A stretch of DNA of 64,000 bases. Origin: Gordonia terrae. GTDB lineage: Bacteria > Actinomycetota > Actinomycetes > Mycobacteriales > Mycobacteriaceae. Shown here piece by piece: positions 59,772 through 64,000 of this stretch. The notes beneath the pieces were generated by a model, which did not search any database, was not told the DNA's origin, and worked only from the letters and a program-made list of their open reading frames with translations. Each line of letters opens with the position of its first letter. Within the stretch, counting starts at the first letter, position 1. Location: positions 5,208,001 through 5,272,000 of the forward strand of contig NZ_CP016594.1 in assembly GCF_001698225.1 (NCBI RefSeq), read 5' to 3'. The position numbers and the translations under genes are program-made.

Positions 59772-60395
59772 ATGTCAGCGACGGCGGACGCGCGCGAGGA
59801 CAGCCCCCGGTCCAGGCGCTCGCAGATCCTCACCGTTGCGATCGAACAGTTCGGCCGTGCCGGCTACGAGCACACGAAATGGTCGTCCGTAGCCGAGCAG
59901 GTCGGCATCGGCCAGACCGCGCTCTACCACTATTTCGAGTCGAAGGCGCACTGCCTCATGACCATCATCCGACTCGAGCTCACGGACTCGATCGAGCGAT
60001 TCCACTCCGGCACAGCGGGTATCCCGGACCCGGCGGGGGCCCTCGGTTCCGCGCTGGACTCAGCCCTGCGCGGTTCGTCCAGCGACATGCTGCGGCGCCG
60101 GATCCTGCAGAACCATGCCGACATCCTGAGCACTCCTCGCCGGTCGCGACGAGAGGAAGCCGATCGTGTGAGATCGCAAGAGTTGGTCGCCGAGCTCGAA
60201 CAACACTGGGCGGATCTCCTCGAGCGCGGGATGGACGATGGACACTTCGTCCGTGGCGACCCGGTGATCGTCTCACGTCTCGTCCTCGGCATGCTGGGGA
60301 GCGCCTGGCGTTGGTACCTACCCGGTGGGCCGTTGTCACCGAACGACTTTGCCCGCGCGGTGTCGAACAGCGCGATCCGAATGGTGACCGCGTGA
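59772..60395 (+). CDS. TetR/AcrR family regulator
   Basis: A 207-residue single TetR protein: HTH ILTVAIEQFGRAGYEHTKW, SSVAEQVGIGQTALYHYFESK, then a ligand domain with ALDSALRGSSSDMLRRRIL and DRVRSQELVAELEQHW. The KWSSVAEQVGIGQTALYHYF wording recalls TetR proteins of fatty acid or steroid degradation loci. AAAGG lies about 11 nt before the ATG. It follows the tandem TetR gene by 95 nt and may be in the same transcript. Ligand unknown. Confidence 0.9.
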   Translation: MSATADAREDSPRSRRSQILTVAIEQFGRAGYEHTKWSSVAEQVGIGQTALYHYFESKAHCLMTIIRLELTDSIERFHSGTAGIPDPAGALGSALDSALRGSSSDMLRRRILQNHADILSTPRRSRREEADRVRSQELVAELEQHWADLLERGMDDGHFVRGDPVIVSRLVLGMLGSAWRWYLPGGPLSPNDFARAVSNSAIRMVTA

Positions 60396-60584
60396 CGACG
60401 CGAGTCGCCGCCCCTGGCGAAGAGCCCTCGGGACCCTGACACGTGCGCCGATCCAACACACTCGGCGGCCCCACGACACCGGGCTTGTCGTCGCGGCCGC
60501 GGCAGCACCGTCTGCGTGACAACGTCTCGACCTGACCCGTCTGCCGCTATGCTGAGCCGACGCCGGAGATGGGACTCGGATCGG

Positions 60585-61508
60585 ATGAACGACGCCTCGG
60601 AAGCGCGGGACCGCCCCCGCTACACTCGCGACGAACTGGTCGCCGAACTCGGACTGTCCGCTGACTTCGCCGAAAAGGCATGGAACGCCTTCGGTTTCGT
60701 TCGTCAACCGTCGTCGGACAAGGTCTTCTCCGATCGCGACCTCGCAGCGCTGCGGATGTTCGCATCGTCCTCGGCGGCAATGCCGGAGACCAGCCAGATC
60801 GCGATGGCCCGAGCCATCGGACAGACGATGTCCCGGCTGGCAGAGTGGGAAGCCGACCTGCTGCGTGACATCGTCGACGACCCCGCGGTGCCGTGGGACT
60901 TCGACCAGATGAGTCTCGCGCTCGGCCAGATCCAGCAACTCATCTGGCGTCGGCACATGGCGCAGGCGATCGAGCGTCACACCGATCACTCCGACGACGA
61001 GGAGATCGACCTGATCGTCGGCTTCGCCGACATCGTCGGTTATACAAGCCTTTCCCGGCGCATCGATCTGAATGACCTGGAGTCCTTGCTCGGCTCATTC
61101 GAGGACGACACCTTCGACGTGGTCGTTGATCATGGTGGGCGGGTCATCAAGACCCTCGGCGACGCGGTGATGTTCACCTTCGACGACGCCCCCGCCGCCG
61201 CGAGTGCAGCACTGGAGATCCATCAGCTCTCCACGGACGACAGTCTTCCGCCGTTGCGGGTCGGCATGGCGCGCGGTTCCGTCCTCGCCCGACTCGGAGA
61301 CGTCTTCGGCGAGCCGGTGAACATCGCCTCGCGCCTCGCCGGATCCGCCCGTCCCGGAACCACCCTCATCGACGACGCGATAGCCGACCAGCTCGGCGGT
61401 GACGACCGCTTCTACCTCAAATCGATACCGACACTACGCGTCCGGGGGTACAAGCACCTCAAGGCCCGCGTGCTCGCAGCCCACCGCGACGGGCCCATGA
61501 GCGACTGA
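60585..61508 (+). CDS. Class III adenylate/guanylate cyclase
   Basis: A 307-residue soluble protein. The N-terminal half (about 1-130) is helical with an HTH-like or regulatory fold (YTRDELVAELGLSADFAEK, ISQIAMARAIGQTMSR-like). The catalytic domain has metal Asp in GFADIVGYTSLS, the second metal Asp and substrate Lys in VIKTLGDAVMF, and the transition-state Asn/Arg in VNIASRLAGS. So it is probably active; Lys points to ATP, but the second substrate residue is ambiguous. Mycobacterial cyclases of this kind sense pH or fatty acids. Other starts are GTG 60516 and ATG 60549. Confidence 0.88.
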   Translation: MNDASEARDRPRYTRDELVAELGLSADFAEKAWNAFGFVRQPSSDKVFSDRDLAALRMFASSSAAMPETSQIAMARAIGQTMSRLAEWEADLLRDIVDDPAVPWDFDQMSLALGQIQQLIWRRHMAQAIERHTDHSDDEEIDLIVGFADIVGYTSLSRRIDLNDLESLLGSFEDDTFDVVVDHGGRVIKTLGDAVMFTFDDAPAAASAALEIHQLSTDDSLPPLRVGMARGSVLARLGDVFGEPVNIASRLAGSARPGTTLIDDAIADQLGGDDRFYLKSIPTLRVRGYKHLKARVLAAHRDGPMSD

Positions 61509-61514
61509 CCCACT

Positions 61515-61576
61515 GGCGAACCTCATTTCGACCCCTGGACTCCGATCGAAGTCCATCGGTCGAGTTGAGGTTCGCC
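61515..61576. repeat. Intergenic palindrome related to 28147-28202
   Basis: Arms GGCGAACCTCATTTCGAC and GTCGAGTTGAGGTTCGCC (16 of 18 paired) enclose a smaller stem GGACT/AGTCC around CGATCG. It lies 6 nt after the cyclase stop and can terminate it. The CTCAACTCGAC core is shared with the earlier palindrome. Confidence 0.55.
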
Positions 61577-61682
61577 GGTCGGAGCGACTCATTGCTGTGG
61601 ACGGTGGCGAGCTGTTTGCGCCCTGCCCGGCTATCGCCATCGTCGAACATTTATGGTGGTTCACGAAGTCAAAGGGGGAATT

Positions 61683-62078
61683 TTGTCGGGCTTGATCGTC
61701 GATCCAGCGGCTGTCGGGGCGTCAGCGACGGAGATCTCGAGATGCGCATCCCGTCTGATGGCGTTGGAGCTCACCTCCCATGCCGGACTGAACGGTACGA
61801 CAGCGACCTTCAGCCAGCTCGCCGGCCAGTTCCGCGGGGCTTCGAGCGACATGTCCGCGGTGGCGGCGGGTGCCGACGAAAGGATCGCATCCGCGCTGGC
61901 CAATGTGTCCGGCACGGTGTCCTCGTTCTCCGAACTGGTGCTCGGCGCCAAAGACACCACCGTCGAGACCGATCAGGCGAGTGCAAGCACCATCAAGGAC
62001 GCCACGGCGTATCCCGCACGGCAAGGGCAGCAGACAGATCATGTGGTCCCGCTGAGTATCCTGCTGTCGGTGCAATAG
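61683..62078 (+). CDS. EspC-like type VII secretion partner protein
   Basis: A 131-residue helical protein without Cys pairs or TM: LIVDPAAVGASATEISRCASRL, FSQLAGQFRGASSDMSAVAAGADERI and then a Ser/Thr/Asp-rich tail. It resembles DUF2580/EspC-like proteins, which are exported by or chaperone substrates for ESX systems. TTG at 61683 was chosen because GGGGG lies 6 nt upstream; ATG at 61653 gives ten more residues with no ribosome site. It is followed 3 nt later by the effector gene. Confidence 0.7.
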   Translation: MSGLIVDPAAVGASATEISRCASRLMALELTSHAGLNGTTATFSQLAGQFRGASSDMSAVAAGADERIASALANVSGTVSSFSELVLGAKDTTVETDQASASTIKDATAYPARQGQQTDHVVPLSILLSVQ

Positions 62079-62081
62079 GCC

Positions 62082-63251
62082 ATGCCGCCGAGCTACAACG
62101 ACGTCCTGTCCTGGAATCCCGACGTGATGACGTCGATCGCGAACGGGATCGTCCGCCTACAAGCACATCTGGAAGTCGAGGCCCCGAAGGCCGGAGATCC
62201 CGTCATCAACCTGACCCGAGCCCAGTGGACGGGGGTCGCACGTGGGCCCGCCGACGATCGCGCGGAGGGGATCACACGATGGATTCGCGGTGTTGCCGAT
62301 GAGTTCGGCGATCTCGCCTCGGTACTCACAAACGGACAGAGCAGCATCCGCGACGCGATGAAGGCTCTCGAGACCCGAACCACCCTTGCCGACTCCGACG
62401 GTTACATCCTCGACCGTGGAAGCCGCGAATACACGGTCAACTTCGATGAGTCTCGAGCCCCCGACGATGCGAAGTTCGACGCAGGGAAGGCTTTCGAACA
62501 CCACTCGGCTCTGCTCGGTCTCGGCACCGCCGCCGACAACGCCGTGACCGCAGCCCGCGACGGAATCAACTCCGCACTCGGTGAACTCGGCGGCATAACA
62601 CCCGCTGCGAATGCGGTCAACCGCGGGATCGTCGATGCGAACCTCGCTGCAAGTGATGCGACTGCGGTACGCAATGGCACGGCCACTCCGGAGCAGCGTG
62701 GGAGATTCCTTCGCGCGATGAACCTGACTCCGGAGCAATTGGAGAAGCTGAAGTCCGGGCAACCCATTGACGTCGATCCTTCAAGACTGGAGTACTTCAA
62801 GAACGCGTTGGGGCTCGCTCCAGGAAGCTCACTTGCCGGCCCGGCGGCAACAGCCGCAATCTCTGCGATTCAACGACGCGGCGAAGACATTGCAGCCGCC
62901 TACAGTCGGCCGCGACGGGCATTCGGCCAGGCGGGAATGACCCCTGCCGATGTCACGCGGATGAACTCGGTTGGTAAGGCGATGGCCAAGGGATCGTTTC
63001 TCTTGGGGTTGGGAGTCACCGGTTACGACGAGTACAGCAAGTACGCTCGCGGCGAACAGGATGGCGGAGATGCTACTGCCGCGGTCGCGGGCTCGGTCGG
63101 CGGCGGGATCATCGCAGGTGCTGCGGCCGGGGCGGTGGTCGGCACTTTCGCGGGTCCTGTCGGCACTGCGATCGGCGCCGGAATCGGGGCTGCGATCGGC
63201 AGCAAGGCCGGGGCAGATGCAGCGAAGGTTGTGAAAGGGTGGTTTGACTGA
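62082..63251 (+). CDS. Putative type VII secretion effector with C-terminal glycine zipper
   Basis: A 389-residue protein. The N-terminal 120 residues are helical with a WxG-like turn (RAQWTGVARGPADDRAEGI), as in LXG/WXG-type ESX substrates. A middle part of helices follows (about 130-290), and from about 330 a hydrophobic Gly/Ala region GGIIAGAAAGAVVGTFAG, then GTAIGAGIGAAIGSKAGADA, full of GxxxG repeats that can insert in membranes. By analogy with the S. aureus TspA toxin, which has such a zipper, a membrane-disrupting toxin is a plausible but unproven role. The gene is sandwiched between an EspC-like gene and a small membrane protein gene (TGATGA overlap). Confidence 0.7.
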   Translation: MPPSYNDVLSWNPDVMTSIANGIVRLQAHLEVEAPKAGDPVINLTRAQWTGVARGPADDRAEGITRWIRGVADEFGDLASVLTNGQSSIRDAMKALETRTTLADSDGYILDRGSREYTVNFDESRAPDDAKFDAGKAFEHHSALLGLGTAADNAVTAARDGINSALGELGGITPAANAVNRGIVDANLAASDATAVRNGTATPEQRGRFLRAMNLTPEQLEKLKSGQPIDVDPSRLEYFKNALGLAPGSSLAGPAATAAISAIQRRGEDIAAAYSRPRRAFGQAGMTPADVTRMNSVGKAMAKGSFLLGLGVTGYDEYSKYARGEQDGGDATAAVAGSVGGGIIAGAAAGAVVGTFAGPVGTAIGAGIGAAIGSKAGADAAKVVKGWFD

Positions 63252-63475
63252 TGACTGAGCCGTTGCGCCCCTCGGGCAAGAGGCAGCGCCCGAGGCAGCG
63301 CACACCGAATACGGAGGCGGCGTGGTGCCCCGACACCTCTATTCCGAATAAGAGACTATCCACGTGGCTGTCTGATAGCACAGTGAGCTATATGATCTGG
63401 ACTCCGCTCATATGCCTGCCATCCGGGGTTGCATTTGCTCTGGGATTGGTGGCCGGAGGTGCGTTGTCCAGTTGA
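63251..63475 (+). CDS. Small single-TM protein, immunity candidate
   Basis: A 74-residue protein: a basic, Pro/Arg-rich N-terminus, then one hydrophobic helix near the end (YMIWTPLICLPSGVAFALGL). Its ATG overlaps the effector stop, so translation is coupled. The position immediately after a probable membrane-active effector is that expected of an immunity protein. No family recognised. Confidence 0.55.
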   Translation: MTEPLRPSGKRQRPRQRTPNTEAAWCPDTSIPNKRLSTWLSDSTVSYMIWTPLICLPSGVAFALGLVAGGALSS

Positions 63476-63497
63476 TTCATTCAGCTCGAGGTGACTC

Positions 63498-64000
63498 GTG
63501 ATTTCCGCGATCGAATACGCAATCGTCAATCTAGGCAGCACGGCGATGCTTCGCGCTTCGACGCCGACGCTGGATTTTCTGCCGGCACCCGCCTGGTACG
63601 CCATGGATGCCGACGCCGCACACGAGGCCGACGCGAGTCGAGTACTCCTCCGTTCGGAAAGTCCGGTTCCAGAGTTCGTCTCGAACGTGGTTGTCCAGTA
63701 CTTCGACCTGGGCCCCGTCGACGTACTTCGATTGAGCACACTCGACACCACCCTGGACATCACAGCACTGCAAGACGCTACGGTACTGAACCACAGTGCG
63801 CACCGAGACGGCTATCTATGTGTGGACGACGGAAGCTACAGAGCCGAAGGCCGCGAATTGCGCCTTCGCCGATCACAGTTGGCCTACCGCGGATCGGACG
63901 GGCACTCGATGCTGTCCCTGTTCACGGGTACCGTCCCGATCGCCGATTGGGATCGGGTGAATAGCGAAATCACCGAGATGGAGGACCGTTGGCTGCGGAC
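63498..64000 (+). CDS. LpqN/LpqT-like protein without signal peptide (runs off the window)
   Basis: The frame is open from GTG at 63498 to the window end (167 codons). GAGG lies 6 nt upstream. The sequence TPTLDFLPAPAWYAMDADAA, VSNVVVQYFDLGPVDVLRL, DGYLCVDDGSYRAEGRELRL and SQLAYRGSDGHSMLSLFTGT has the strand pattern of the LpqN family, in which a C-terminal strand reads as a repeated YxGxD. There is no signal peptide or lipobox, which is unusual for LpqN. Likely a cytoplasmic partner of the upstream effector (immunity or chaperone). The other frames here are weaker. Confidence 0.6.
   Translation, partial: MISAIEYAIVNLGSTAMLRASTPTLDFLPAPAWYAMDADAAHEADASRVLLRSESPVPEFVSNVVVQYFDLGPVDVLRLSTLDTTLDITALQDATVLNHSAHRDGYLCVDDGSYRAEGRELRLRRSQLAYRGSDGHSMLSLFTGTVPIADWDRVNSEITEMEDRWLR

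Noticed and set aside
63491..63964. 157-codon open frame overlapping the last gene
   Set aside because: Arg/Ser/Thr-rich composition typical of a wrong frame; the frame from 63498 has hydrophobic strand patterns and a better ribosome site.
1..64000. tRNA, rRNA or other structured RNA genes
   Set aside because: I looked for cloverleaf-like stretches and conserved rRNA segments in intergenic DNA and saw none. A covariance-model search would be needed to exclude small RNAs.

Overview
The window looks like the chromosome of a mycolic-acid-containing actinobacterium, most likely Gordonia or a close relative. The DNA is very GC-rich with strong third-position GC bias and frequent GTG starts. The gene order pckG - two GTPase-like genes - trmB (divergent) - NYN gene - mmpL3 - AI-2E permease - YbhN-like membrane gene reproduces, with the same relative strands, the Rv0211 to Rv0204c neighbourhood of Mycobacterium tuberculosis; an M13 peptidase like Rv0198c follows. 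The genus is an inference from gene content and style. No tRNA, rRNA or CRISPR array was seen.

Layout. 1-2319: end of a MacB/FtsX-type ABC exporter and a secreted protein. 2381-17549: core mycobacterial-type block (PEP carboxykinase, paired degenerate GTPases, tRNA methyltransferase, MmpL3, a MacS-type two-component system coupled to an AI-2E permease, membrane proteins). 17573-24671: single genes, including a penicillin-binding-protein-like lipoprotein without catalytic motifs, a pirin, a GntR regulator with a clear operator, a fatty-acid hydroxylase and a flavin disulfide reductase. 24672-28471: accessory patch with intergenic repeats, a 21-bp-period motif array, a LexA-boxed 13E12-type HNH gene and an IS256-family element. 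28472-33548: M13 peptidase coupled to a K+ channel, NDMA-type alcohol dehydrogenase, and an R2-like ligand-binding oxidase. 33556-38954: five-gene peptide/nickel-type ABC importer, every junction overlapping by 4 nt, divergent from an ArsR regulator with a His-rich tail.

38952-53288 is the most notable region: a catabolic gene cluster on one strand. A KstR-type palindrome precedes an HsaD-like hydrolase and a MarR regulator. Two near-identical palindromes then overlap a promoter in front of about 15 genes: aldehyde dehydrogenase, RidA, cupin, VanB-type reductase, extradiol dioxygenase, alpha/beta hydrolase, two SDRs, ThDP enzyme, hydrolase remnant, small HTH protein, VanA-type Rieske oxygenase, small unknown protein, second RidA and an aromatic-acid MFS importer. 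Together these could import, monooxygenate or O-demethylate, meta-cleave and hydrolyse an aromatic compound. Two RidA proteins plus a semialdehyde-type dehydrogenase hint at a nitrogen-bearing or imine-forming intermediate. The substrate cannot be read from the sequence.

53327-64000: repeat-rich spacer with an AbiEi-like fragment, an SPFH protein, the fadB-fadA beta-oxidation pair, a tandem TetR protein, a second TetR, a class III nucleotidyl cyclase, and at the edge a type VII secretion cassette (EspC-like protein, glycine-zipper effector, small membrane protein, LpqN-like protein running off the window).
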